Positions 16,323 through 24,581 of a stretch of DNA of 24,759 nucleotides are shown here, one piece after another (within the stretch, counting starts at the first letter, position 1; each line of letters starts with the position of its first letter). The notes below the pieces were generated by a model. It ran no database searches and was not told where the DNA came from. It saw only the letters and a list, made by a program, of their open reading frames with translations. The DNA lies in assembly GCA_046297395.1 (NCBI GenBank), contig JBKCNM010000008.1:1-24759 (forward strand), in the 5' to 3' direction. Both the position numbers and the translations under genes were made by a program. This stretch comes from JBEICQ01 sp046297395. Lineage in GTDB: Bacteria; Bacteroidota; Bacteroidia; UBA4408.

Positions 16323-18291
16323 TGGTCAAATTTGAAGGATAAAACAAAGTAAAAACTGAGCCCTTGCCGGGTTCTGAATCCACCAATACCTGTGCGCCGT
16401 TGCGGTCGGCAAGGAGTTTTACAATGTAAAGCCCGAGACCGTGTGAACTCTCACCTTGTGTAGGCTTGTTGCTGAGTTTCTGAAACTTTCGGAAGAGCAA
16501 TGATTTTTCTTCCTGCAATATCCCCGCACCCTTGTCCTTAAAATGGATGAACAGGCCTTCGGGTTTTTTCTCAGATCTTACTTCAATCACTGAAAGAGGT
16601 GGAGAATATTTGATGGCATTCGACAGGAGATTATCAGCCATTCTTCCGAGCGTATCTTTGGTTGACCGGATGCCATGTGATGCATCGACTTTGGTGATCA
16701 AAGTAATTTGCTTGGCATGCAATTGCATGGAATGTGAATTGCATATATCTTCAATCACCTCTGCTATTTTTACATCCTGATAATGATGTTTATATTCCGT
16801 TTCAATCTGATTGACCACAATGATATCGGAGAGAAGAGAAAGTCCACCATCGGCAGCGCTGAGCATATTGTGTGCAATCTCCTGTTGGGATTTGCTGAGA
16901 TGTCCGTCCATCCTGAGTAAACTCACCAGGCCCCTGATTTGGGTGAGGGGCGTCTTGAGGTCGTGTGCCACGATTCCGGAGAGTGCCTGTTGCTGTCGGT
17001 TTACTTCTTTCATTTGTTCCATGGCAGCCTTGTAACGCAGGTTGGAACGATGAATGTTCACCAGAAAAAAACTAATGGCCATCACCACAGCAAACATTCC
17101 CAAAAGGCCCCAGCGCATGAGTTTGTCATTGTGTTCTCGGTGTAGCTCAATCACTCTGTATTTTTCTGCGAGGAGTTTCTTTTCGAGCTCTTGTTTGTTT
17201 TTTTGAAGCAACAGACGGTTTTCCATTTCGGCTTGCATCACTCCCTTTTCGCTGGCTTGTTTCTGCATGCTTTCAGTAAGCTTGGATGACTTTTCAAGAT
17301 ACTGATAAGCCGTTTGCCAGTCGTTTCTTGCAAGCGAAATTTTTCGCAGCACTTTGAGTGCATCACGCCGGTCTTCCACATAAGGTGATTTGATGGAATG
17401 GCGATAGGCAAGCTTGGCATACCTCATGGCATCGGCATACTTGCGAATCGAAAAATAAATATTGGCCATGTTGCAACAGATCACAGAGAAACTCGCATGG
17501 TTGCTCGAGTCAGTAAGTGATAAGGAATGTTTATAGTTATCGAGTGCCTTCTCTGCTTGTTGCCGATCTTCATAAAACACTCCCATGTTGTTGTACACAT
17601 TGGCCATGCAACTGGTGTCCCTGTGCTGTGTACAAAACTGAAGCGTTTGGTTGTAATAGTAGATGGCGAGACTATCTTTTCTTTGCTGATCAAAAAGCAA
17701 AGCCAAGTTGCCGTAGGTATATGCAAGACCATTTTTGTCATTGTTCTTTTTGCGCAATTTAACTGCCTCATCAAGATATTTCTGCGCCATTGAGAATTTT
17801 CCCAGTTGCATGTACACCATTCCGATGTTGTCTGCAAATGTGGCGGTCATTGAATCAATATTGTGATTGATTCCAATGTTATGTCCTTTCAGAAAGGTTG
17901 ACAAAGCCATTGAAGGAATTCCTTTTTTGAGGTAGAGTTCTCCCAGCTTACTCATCACTTGCCCTTGCTTTCTTATGTTTTTTGTGGCGGCGAAATAGTT
18001 TCCGGCGAGGATGTAGCTCTTGATGGCATCCTTGTCTTTGCCTGTGCATTCATATACTTCTCCCAGGTGTGCGAGAATATTGGCTGAGAGTTCGCGATTG
18101 CCTGTTCTTTTGGCTGCAGCATTGGCTTCGATACCCATTTGCATAGCTTCAAAACAATCACCTGATGCCATGGCATCACGGGATTTTTGAAAAAGCGCCG
18201 ATGGGGTATTTTCCGCAGCAAAACCAATCATTTTACTTCCTAAAATAAATAGCAGCGTAATTGCAGGGAGCAGACGAGATGGAAAATACAT
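16312..18291 (-). CDS. TPR-containing membrane sensor histidine kinase
   Basis: 659 residues. A signal/anchor at 1-25 is followed by about six tetratricopeptide-like repeats (65-340; for example AHLGEVYECTGKDKDAIKSY, NIGMVYMQLGKFSMAQKYLD), a Glu/Lys-rich coiled coil (345-390) and one transmembrane helix (393-411). The cytoplasmic kinase has the H-box AHDLKTPLTQIRGL with His443, N-box ADNLLSNAIKYSP (552-564), G1 DKGAGI (586-591) and G2 GLGLYIVK (618-625). TPRs therefore lie in the periplasm and would relay binding of an unknown ligand or protein. It has no receiver or DNA-binding domain, and no response regulator gene is adjacent, so its partner is unknown. It diverges from murQ with 30 bases between and shares promoter DNA with it. 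Confidence 0.93.
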   Translation of the reverse strand: MYFPSRLLPAITLLFILGSKMIGFAAENTPSALFQKSRDAMASGDCFEAMQMGIEANAAAKRTGNRELSANILAHLGEVYECTGKDKDAIKSYILAGNYFAATKNIRKQGQVMSKLGELYLKKGIPSMALSTFLKGHNIGINHNIDSMTATFADNIGMVYMQLGKFSMAQKYLDEAVKLRKKNNDKNGLAYTYGNLALLFDQQRKDSLAIYYYNQTLQFCTQHRDTSCMANVYNNMGVFYEDRQQAEKALDNYKHSLSLTDSSNHASFSVICCNMANIYFSIRKYADAMRYAKLAYRHSIKSPYVEDRRDALKVLRKISLARNDWQTAYQYLEKSSKLTESMQKQASEKGVMQAEMENRLLLQKNKQELEKKLLAEKYRVIELHREHNDKLMRWGLLGMFAVVMAISFFLVNIHRSNLRYKAAMEQMKEVNRQQQALSGIVAHDLKTPLTQIRGLVSLLRMDGHLSKSQQEIAHNMLSAADGGLSLLSDIIVVNQIETEYKHHYQDVKIAEVIEDICNSHSMQLHAKQITLITKVDASHGIRSTKDTLGRMADNLLSNAIKYSPPLSVIEVRSEKKPEGLFIHFKDKGAGILQEEKSLLFRKFQKLSNKPTQGESSHGLGLYIVKLLADRNGAQVLVDSEPGKGSVFTLFYPSNLTINS

Positions 18292-18293
18292 TG

Positions 18294-18307
18294 GTTACTT
18301 TTGTAAC
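18294..18307. promoter_or_regulatory. Palindrome in the kinase/murQ divergent promoter
   Basis: GTTAC-TTTT-GTAAC is a perfect 5-bp-arm palindrome, extended imperfectly to 18291-18310 (TTGGTTAC/GTAACAAA). It covers the murQ -7 element (18296-18303) and touches the kinase -7 element (18307-18314). It could be an operator, or a by-product of the two overlapping -7 motifs. Confidence 0.35.
18296..18303 (+). promoter_or_regulatory. murQ -7 element
   Basis: TACTTTTG matches TAnnTTTG and ends 18 bases before the murQ ATG at 18322. Its -33 region would lie within the start of the kinase gene. No TTG stands at the ideal spacing. Confidence 0.5.
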
Positions 18308-18314
18308 AAATGTA
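18307..18314 (-). promoter_or_regulatory. Kinase gene -7 element
   Basis: On the - strand TACATTTG matches TAnnTTTG and ends 15 bases before the kinase ATG at 18291. It faces the murQ -7 element only 3 bases away, so polymerase cannot occupy both. The identical octamer precedes the large T9SS gene at 22642-22649. Confidence 0.5.
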
Positions 18315-18321
18315 GAAAATC

Positions 18322-19128
18322 ATGAAAGAAACAGAAGCTTCTTCCAAATATGATCACCTGGAGAAGATGTCGGTGATGGAGTTGCTGCAGGGCATAAATG
18401 CAGAAGACAAGGGTGTTGCACTTGCAGTAGAAAGGGCCTTGCCGCAGATTGAAGCCCTTTGTATTGTACTGGCAGAAAAAATTGTTGCAGGAGGCCGGTT
18501 GTTTTACCTCGGTGCCGGAACCAGCGGACGACTTGGCATCGTAGATGCATCCGAGTGTCCACCCACTTTTGGGGTAGAGCACGGCAGGGTCATCGGACTG
18601 ATTGCAGGCGGAGACACCGCCATTCGCAAAGCCGTTGAGTTTGCCGAAGACAGTCCCACTCAGGGCTGGGATGATCTTTGTGAGCATATGGTATCAGCAG
18701 ATGATGTGGTGATTGGTATTGCTGCATCAGGCACCACACCTTATGTGGTAGAGGCCATTAAAAAAGCCCGTAGCATGGGAATCACTACTGCTTGCATTAC
18801 ATGCTGCAGTCAATCCCCTCTGGCTGCTGCTGCTGCATTTCCGGTGGAGGTAGTTACCGGTCCGGAGTTTGTTACAGGAAGCACGCGCATGAAAGCAGGC
18901 ACAGCTCAAAAGATGGTGCTCAACATGATTTCCACCACCGCCATGATCAGACTCGGCAGGGTGAAAGGAAACCGCATGGTAGACATGCAACTGAGCAACA
19001 ATAAGCTGATAGACCGGGGATGCAAAATGGTGATGGATGCACTTCACATTGATGTGGAGGCAGCAAAAAAACTGCTGCTTACCTACGGAAGCGTGCGCCG
19101 TGCCATTGAAAACGGAAAATTGAAATAA
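18322..19128 (+). CDS. murQ: N-acetylmuramic acid 6-phosphate etherase
   Basis: 268 residues, shorter than the E. coli enzyme (about 298) but with the full SIS core. MurQ cleaves the lactyl ether of MurNAc-6-phosphate to GlcNAc-6-phosphate and D-lactate in peptidoglycan recycling, in the cytosol. Seen motifs: LGAGTSGRLGIVDASECPPTFG (63-84) with catalytic Glu78, GGDTAIRKAVEFAEDS with Glu109, ASGTTPYV, and the late signature GPEFVTGSTRMKAGTAQKMVLNM. The normal C-terminal helical extension is short. It is divergent from the kinase gene and ends 2 bases before the stop of the large T9SS gene. No MurNAc kinase or transporter gene is next to it. Confidence 0.95.
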   Translation: MKETEASSKYDHLEKMSVMELLQGINAEDKGVALAVERALPQIEALCIVLAEKIVAGGRLFYLGAGTSGRLGIVDASECPPTFGVEHGRVIGLIAGGDTAIRKAVEFAEDSPTQGWDDLCEHMVSADDVVIGIAASGTTPYVVEAIKKARSMGITTACITCCSQSPLAAAAAFPVEVVTGPEFVTGSTRMKAGTAQKMVLNMISTTAMIRLGRVKGNRMVDMQLSNNKLIDRGCKMVMDALHIDVEAAKKLLLTYGSVRRAIENGKLK

Positions 19129-19130
19129 AC

Positions 19131-22100
19131 TCAGTGGCGAACCACACATTTTTTGGTGGTACTCCTCCGGCCATCGTTCAGCAGTAAGCTGTATACACCG
19201 GCCGGTAAAGTTGAAACATCAAGCGACAGGCTGCCGGTTTGCCTGCCTTGCATCATTCTTCTACCCATGGCATCAAGCATCTCAAAACGATATGTCAATT
19301 GTTCATCGGAGGGATAAATCACCATTTGTTCTGCGGCAGGATTTGGATAAATCTGCCAGTTACGGGACGACAAATCTTTTACATCAACAGTAACGAGTGA
19401 TTGTAGACGGATGTTGTCAATGTACATTCCCTGGCCGTAATGTCCGCGATTGATAAACATCAACAAATAGGAATTGGCACCTGCAGTGTTGATATACACC
19501 GAGTCTGTTCTCCATTCAGAGGCAGCAGGAACAAACAATGCTGAAGTAAGTGGAGCAGCCGTTGCCAGTTCATCACCTCCGGTGAGATACAGGAGTTGGC
19601 TTGCGTTACCACAATTATTGCTTCCCCGAATCTCAAGTGTATCGCTGTAATTGCCTCCATAAGGTGCGTAGGCTACATCAAATGTCAATAGAGCCTGTGC
19701 TCCGCCACTCAGGTCATATTTGCCTGTCCATAGGGCATCACGCCTGCCCTGCACATCTGCATAGTAATTATCAAAGTACATACAAAATGAGCTATTTCCA
19801 TAGGCACCTGTCTGGTTTGAATAAGCCCATTGCACACCGTCGTTGCCGTCATCTCTAAGTTTCCAGTCTGCAGGTACAAATACCGATTCAAATGTTTGTG
19901 CCATGGGAATGGTGCTGTTTGGCTGTGAAGAAACAAAGGCAGTTCTTAGGAGGGTATCTGCCTGGTTGCCTTCCTGCACGATGAGCTGTACATCATAACT
20001 GCCCGGCTGGTTATACACCACCTGCGGATCGCGCAGCACGGAAGAGGAAGGGCTTCCACCCGGAAAGCTCCATTGATAAGTTGCATTTGCACCTGCCACG
20101 CAGTGAGCAGTAAAACGCACCGGATCTCCTTCACAATAAAAACTTGCTACATCGGAAGCGAATCCGGCAAGCAGGGAAGAAGGTTCATAAAGCGGTGCTT
20201 CCCAGATGCCAATACCTGAATTCGCCAAACGGATTTTTCCTTCCTTGTAGAAGGGAATGATGCCAATGGGATTCGTGATGGCAGGCAGTCCTTGGCTATA
20301 CGACACCCAATCGGACATGCTGTTGTTGCGATAGAATACCGACCCGTTTTGCATGGCAAGGTACACACCACCGTTGGTGCCCCATTGGTGACAGATGCCA
20401 AAAATTCGAAAACCGTTGAGGGTAGAAGTACTCAGGTTGGTCCATGTTTGGCCGGCATTGATTGTCCTGTAAACTTTTGCTCCATTGTTGCCATCGGTGT
20501 AAGCAATCCAAAGTTCTTGTTCGTTAGTAGAACCGAGGCAAAACCAAATGTTGCGGTATCCGCTCTGTGGTTGAGTAATGGTGGTCCATGTTTGTCCACC
20601 ATTGATGCTTCGCCTGATTACAGATGTATTATTCATTGCTGCATGGGCGAAAAAAACCTGAGGATTCACCACACTCTGTTCGATGCCAAGCACATCATAT
20701 GCCGCGGGAGGCATCACCGGAGATACAAGAGAAAAATTGGAACCTCCGTCGGTGCTTTTGTAAAAGCCATTGTCTTTTCCCATATAGGCGATCTGAAAAC
20801 GATTGTGGTCAAAAATCACCCTCGAACTACTGTTGAACCAGTAACTCTCATTGGGGCTTTGTGAGATGCCAAATGTGCCTGTGATGCCCGACAAGGAATC
20901 GGGCAATCGTCTTCCTCCGATATCGCTGAACAAACAGATTTTTCCGGGAGCATAACTCACATAACCTGTGGCGGCTTCTCCTCCTCCAAGACTCAGAAAT
21001 TCTCCTTGAGGAAAGGAAGTGGAATAAGCAGCATTGCCATTGTGATAGCGTCCACCTACCATGATGTCCTCATTCCAACCCTGACCGAAACCCCAAAAAT
21101 CTCCTCCCTTGAGGCCCTTGCATACACTCTCATGCGTGCCAAACCAATCCGTGGAATGATTTACACCTCCGTCTGAACTCAACCATACTTCTTCGGTTGT
21201 GGAGGAAGTTAATCTAGAAAAAATAGTTTGCATGTCGGGATGAATACCGGGCACATTGCCCACATATCCTCCCACGGGTGTGAAGTCGGCGGCACCATTG
21301 TTGCTTCTCCAGAGACTTAATCCGCCAAATAGAATTTTATTGGCATCAAGTTGTGATACGGCAATTGTTGTGTTGTAATAAATTTGATTGTAGGTATTGT
21401 TATCACCTGAAAATGTCATGGGATTGGGGTGAGAACTTCCATCATAGGGCGCACCAATGAGTTGATGAGGAAGCGTGAAAGATTCGCCTGCATCGTTGCT
21501 TACATATACCCCTATAAATCCGTTGAGTTGCAACTGGGCAGCCTGGGCAGATGAGCCCACCAGCAATACATACACCTTGTTGGGATTGGCTACTGTTACT
21601 GCAATCTTCCCTCCCCTGCTGTCTATCAAGCCTGCATCAGCGGGAGGCACAGTAAACCAACCGTTGCTTCTTATGCTAAAAGTATTTCCACCATCTGTGC
21701 TCTTATAAAAATCGGCGATGCCCGAAACCGAATTCTTCCGAAGGGCAAATACAACCTGAGGATTGTCTGCCTTGAACACTACGCTCATGCATTCTTCAGG
21801 ATACATCTGGTTCCATGTTTGTCCGCCATCATTGGAGCGGAACAGTCCTTCGGTGGTACCGGCAAAAACAAGCTGGGGATTGCCGGGGTGAAAAACAATT
21901 TGGTTGGTCTCCTGATTAAGTGCCTGAAAGGCGGCAGAACCTGTGGGCGTCCAGGTGAGTCCACCATCACTTGTACGGAAGATTTTTCCATGGGCTCCGG
22001 CCAGCACCTGATCGGGATTAGCAGGATGAATAGCAATGCTGCGAACGGTGCTGATGGGATAGGAAGAAGTCATGTATTGCCAGTTTTGTCCACCATCGGT

Positions 22101-22637
22101 GCTTTTGTGGATACCTCCCGTTTCTCCTCCGCAATAAAGAACAAGCGGATTGCTGATGGATTGGTCAATGGAATAAATGTTTGCATGACTTGAGGTAGGC
22201 TCCTGTGTATCGTTTGCATTGTACCTGGCTTTTAGATGAAGAGACGGACCGGCAAACTGCCAGGTATTTTGCTTGGCACCTGACTGTCCTGCGCGATAGC
22301 GATATTCAATCTCACTCCATTCCTGCGCACTGGGATAGTTGATAAACCCTGAATTGTTCAGATAAGGAGAAACCTTGTGTCTCCATCTTTTGTAAACGCC
22401 GGCAAAAGGATTGTCGCTATTTTTTTCCTCAGCAGAAAAGTTGATACCTGCCAATTGCGCAAGACTATCTACCTCATAGACATTCGGATTGTCGGCATAC
22501 ATGCGTTGTACCCAAAGGGCCCGGTCGTTTAAGTGAGGCCTGATGTTCTCCGGCCGTAAAAAAAACGGAACTGATGCCGAAACCTGCTGAACGCATACAG
22601 AGCAGAGAAGAAGAAAAAAATAGTACCAATTGTTCAT
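19131..22637 (-). CDS. Large secreted Asp-box (sortilin/Vps10-like) protein with PKD, MAM-like and T9SS domains
   Basis: 1168 residues. A signal peptide (hydrophobic 8-16, cut near residue 20-22) leads to many Asp-box/BNR repeats at about 180-770 (STDGGQNW, TSDGGLTW, SNDGGQTW, STDGGNTF, SINGGQTW), probably beta-propellers of the sortilin/Vps10 type. Then come a PKD domain at about 834-905 (CEGDPVRFTA, YQWSFPGGSP, PGSYDVQLIVQEG), a MAM-like jelly-roll at about 912-1077 (DWKLRDDGNDGVQW, YIDNIRLQ) and a T9SS type A domain from YPNP at 1097 to the end. It is an exported surface protein, perhaps adhesive or glycan-binding; no catalytic residues are claimed. The start at 22637 is chosen over the in-frame 22703 because TACATTTG lies at 22642-22649 and a normal signal peptide begins there. 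Confidence 0.9.
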   Translation of the reverse strand: MNNWYYFFLLLCSVCVQQVSASVPFFLRPENIRPHLNDRALWVQRMYADNPNVYEVDSLAQLAGINFSAEEKNSDNPFAGVYKRWRHKVSPYLNNSGFINYPSAQEWSEIEYRYRAGQSGAKQNTWQFAGPSLHLKARYNANDTQEPTSSHANIYSIDQSISNPLVLYCGGETGGIHKSTDGGQNWQYMTSSYPISTVRSIAIHPANPDQVLAGAHGKIFRTSDGGLTWTPTGSAAFQALNQETNQIVFHPGNPQLVFAGTTEGLFRSNDGGQTWNQMYPEECMSVVFKADNPQVVFALRKNSVSGIADFYKSTDGGNTFSIRSNGWFTVPPADAGLIDSRGGKIAVTVANPNKVYVLLVGSSAQAAQLQLNGFIGVYVSNDAGESFTLPHQLIGAPYDGSSHPNPMTFSGDNNTYNQIYYNTTIAVSQLDANKILFGGLSLWRSNNGAADFTPVGGYVGNVPGIHPDMQTIFSRLTSSTTEEVWLSSDGGVNHSTDWFGTHESVCKGLKGGDFWGFGQGWNEDIMVGGRYHNGNAAYSTSFPQGEFLSLGGGEAATGYVSYAPGKICLFSDIGGRRLPDSLSGITGTFGISQSPNESYWFNSSSRVIFDHNRFQIAYMGKDNGFYKSTDGGSNFSLVSPVMPPAAYDVLGIEQSVVNPQVFFAHAAMNNTSVIRRSINGGQTWTTITQPQSGYRNIWFCLGSTNEQELWIAYTDGNNGAKVYRTINAGQTWTNLSTSTLNGFRIFGICHQWGTNGGVYLAMQNGSVFYRNNSMSDWVSYSQGLPAITNPIGIIPFYKEGKIRLANSGIGIWEAPLYEPSSLLAGFASDVASFYCEGDPVRFTAHCVAGANATYQWSFPGGSPSSSVLRDPQVVYNQPGSYDVQLIVQEGNQADTLLRTAFVSSQPNSTIPMAQTFESVFVPADWKLRDDGNDGVQWAYSNQTGAYGNSSFCMYFDNYYADVQGRRDALWTGKYDLSGGAQALLTFDVAYAPYGGNYSDTLEIRGSNNCGNASQLLYLTGGDELATAAPLTSALFVPAASEWRTDSVYINTAGANSYLLMFINRGHYGQGMYIDNIRLQSLVTVDVKDLSSRNWQIYPNPAAEQMVIYPSDEQLTYRFEMLDAMGRRMMQGRQTGSLSLDVSTLPAGVYSLLLNDGRRSTTKKCVVRH

Positions 22638-22641
22638 ATAC

Positions 22642-22649
22642 CAAATGTA
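22642..22649 (-). promoter_or_regulatory. -7 element of the large T9SS gene
   Basis: On the - strand TACATTTG matches TAnnTTTG and ends 4 bases before the ATG at 22637, implying an almost leaderless mRNA. It is the same octamer as at the kinase gene. Confidence 0.45.
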
Positions 22650-22798
22650 TTGAATTATTGTGTTTTCGGGATGGAATGCCTGCTTGCCGGAATCACATTT
22701 CATAAAAAAACAATAGGGACTTTATCCCTTGCTGTAGAGGTAAAAAGTTAAGCATTTCAGCTTTCAGCCGCTTGCACTATATCCAGTTGCAGTGCGGA

Positions 22799-22940
22799 TA
22801 GCCCGTTAGAAACTGCGGCATTTTATTTTCGAATATTGAATAGGGATTAGTAATAAAATAGCGTGGTAAAAAACTACGCCATTTATTTTCGGATCCGGGA
22901 AAAGAATAAGAAATATCAGTGTAGTTACAAACTACGCCGA
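22799..22940 (+). repeat. Tandem degenerate ~60-bp repeats (three units)
   Basis: Units start near 22799, 22859 and 22917. The shared core is 'TAGCCCGTTAGAAACTGCGG' in unit 1, followed by CATTTTATTTTCG; unit 2 reads AACTACGCCATTTATTTTCG, and unit 3 keeps only AACTACGCC. Core positions (22811, 22872, 22930) give spacings of 61 and 58. Units 2 and 3 are palindromic: GCGTGGT/ACTACGC (22861-22879), and GTAGTT-ACA-AACTAC (22921-22935). The last unit stops five bases before the stop codon of the FISUMP gene, so they could form hairpins in its mRNA tail. Confidence 0.55.
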
Positions 22941-22945
22941 GGGAG

Positions 22946-24058
22946 TTACTGCTTAATACAACGAACAGAGGCACCGGTTGCCCGGGGTTCGGTATACATG
23001 AGTGTATTGCTGCTGCTGAATCCAAGTAGGGCTGGAAAAGAGTTACTAACCGCACTGCTCCAATAACCGCCGGCGTAGCCTTCATTGTATAGCGATCCAA
23101 CGCTGCTGATGCGGTTGCCCGCCACAACCCATTTAAGAGGTGAGACGAAAGCTCCGAAACTGTTACTTTGGCTCCAACTTAAGCGTTCTGCATCGAGTTC
23201 GGCATCCGTAGGTATTCGGTAACCACTCGGACAAGGATTGTTCACCCCGTTCAATCCCTGCCATAAATTGTCGTTTTGCAGAGACCGCCAATCGTAGGGT
23301 GCGTTTGGAGCTAAAATAAAGCTGGAATTTTCAGGCTGGTCACTGCTGCTCAAGGCACTTGAGGTAGCAGAATTTCTGCATTGGTGCCCATCGCTTCTGC
23401 GACCCCATTGGTATAAATCTCCATATGCATTTGCATCAGTGCTGCTTGTGGCTGCTTGTGCAGCACCAAGGTTCCTGTCCATCCATATTTTTCCGGTGCT
23501 CGGGTTGGTTACATCTACAACAGCTGTGGGTCCGGTACAAAATACCGAACCTGCGGGATAAGTGGGTACAATGGGATTGGCTGCGCTTATGCCGGGAACA
23601 ATCCAATGACTTCCATTTCCCAAATACAAAGTATCCCCTGTTGATGAAACAGAGCGCAAACCATTTCCGGCAAACAAGGCATAAGGTACACTCAGCAATT
23701 GTTGGGTACTTGTGATGCTGTAATTACTTCCTCCTGCGGGATCGGTTTCCGTATTGATAAAATACGGGCCGTTTGCCCAGTTGATCGTTAAAAAGCTTCC
23801 CGAAACAACCGTCCCACCGCCAATTTCTATGTCAACCAATCCGTTGGTGTTGGTTGTTGGGCTTTGGGTTTCTACATACACTGCCGGTCCACTTGCATTG
23901 CCTTGTAAAATGCTTATTCGCATGCCCACTGACTGGTTGCTGATTAAGGCGTTTGAACTGTTGCGGATCACAACCTGGTAGCTCATTTTACTGGGTGCTT
24001 GCGCCATAACAACTATGTGAATCACTATAGCTCCTAGTATGGTAAAAAAATGTTTCAT
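22946..24058 (-). CDS. FISUMP-domain secreted protein with Bacteroidota head domain
   Basis: 370 residues. The signal peptide ends near residue 20 (MAQ|A). Residues 21-130 form a beta-rich domain common at the N-terminus of Bacteroidota surface proteins (MSYQVVIRNSSNALISNQSV, LVDIEIGGGT, INTETDPAGGSNY, LLSVPYALFA). Residues about 188-369 form a Fibrobacter succinogenes major paralogous (FISUMP) domain: GKIWMDRNLGA, YGDLYQWGRRSDGHQ, NPCPSGYRIPTDAE, GGYWSS, GASVRCIK. It has no T9SS tail, so it may stay periplasmic or be displayed by another route. Function is unknown; FISUMP proteins are presumed surface or adhesion proteins. Degenerate repeats flank the gene on both sides. Confidence 0.88.
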   Translation of the reverse strand: MKHFFTILGAIVIHIVVMAQAPSKMSYQVVIRNSSNALISNQSVGMRISILQGNASGPAVYVETQSPTTNTNGLVDIEIGGGTVVSGSFLTINWANGPYFINTETDPAGGSNYSITSTQQLLSVPYALFAGNGLRSVSSTGDTLYLGNGSHWIVPGISAANPIVPTYPAGSVFCTGPTAVVDVTNPSTGKIWMDRNLGAAQAATSSTDANAYGDLYQWGRRSDGHQCRNSATSSALSSSDQPENSSFILAPNAPYDWRSLQNDNLWQGLNGVNNPCPSGYRIPTDAELDAERLSWSQSNSFGAFVSPLKWVVAGNRISSVGSLYNEGYAGGYWSSAVSNSFPALLGFSSSNTLMYTEPRATGASVRCIKQ

Positions 24059-24113
24059 AAATTTTGAAGGATAAAAAAAGTGTTAGAGTTAATTGGATAT
24101 AATCGAATCATTC

Positions 24114-24121
24114 CAAAGGTA
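24114..24121 (-). promoter_or_regulatory. -7 element of the FISUMP gene
   Basis: On the - strand TACCTTTG, the same octamer as at typA, matches TAnnTTTG. It lies 55 bases before the ATG at 24058, giving a leader of about 48-50 bases. Confidence 0.5.
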
Positions 24122-24200
24122 GTTTTTTAATTAAGAAATTAATCAGATGAGGATGAAACTTGAAAAATTTAATTTTCTGTTGATTTATGTCTGGTACCGA

Positions 24201-24252
24201 TACCCCGGCAGAAATAGCGGCATTTTATTTTCGAATATTGAATATGGATTAG
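24201..24252 (+). repeat. Copy of the degenerate repeat upstream of the FISUMP gene
   Basis: The 36 bases at 24217-24252 match 22815-22850 with one mismatch (GCGGCATTTTATTTTCG then AATATTGAATATGG). The preceding bases TACCCCGGCAGAAATA resemble the matching part of unit 1 at 22799. Both copies are in the same orientation and lie 1402 bp apart, with the FISUMP gene between. Confidence 0.7.
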
Positions 24253-24487
24253 AAAAAGAACCGCTTAGTAATGCCGCATCAAGCCAACTGGATACACGGG
24301 ATTTGTCCTCGGAAATTGACTGTGGACATATAAGACCTGATGATTCCGCCTTCAAATGGATTTATAAAGTTGAGAGGCCATCTCAAAGAATTTCATTCCA
24401 TTCGGGTGAATAATCAGTGGCACATCATCTTTCGCTGGGACAACAGAAAATCAAACGATTTTAACCGCAACGCTTCTTAACTACAAG

Positions 24488-24530
24488 TAAGCCGGTAAGA
24501 ACTGCGCCTTTTAATTCACATCTGGGATAT
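24488..24530 (+). repeat. Diverged copy of the degenerate repeat
   Basis: TAAGCCGGTAAGAACTGCGC followed by CTTTTAATTC aligns with the unit-1 head and core but diverges after about 32 bases. Same orientation as the other copies. Confidence 0.4.
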
Positions 24531-24581
24531 CCTTTTGGAGATAGAGCAGCAGATTTGCATACTGGGCCGGAGAGATCATTC

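Larger units (their letters stand above)
22638..22945. other. Intergenic region with three tandem degenerate repeats
   Basis: 308 bases between two - strand genes. 22650-22798 shows no gene. 22799-22940 carries three degenerate units of about 60 bp, described separately. Confidence 0.55.

Noticed and set aside
22638..22703. ATG at 22703 as start of the large T9SS protein
   Set aside because: It would precede the promoter element at 22642-22649 and bury the signal peptide 22 residues from the N-terminus.
22799..22940. CRISPR-like spaced repeats
   Set aside because: Units are diverged along their whole length, have no conserved repeat with unique spacers, and no cas gene is nearby.
24147..24413. 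88-codon frame near the window end
   Set aside because: Part of its translation is simply the repeat copy at 24217-24252, and no family is seen.
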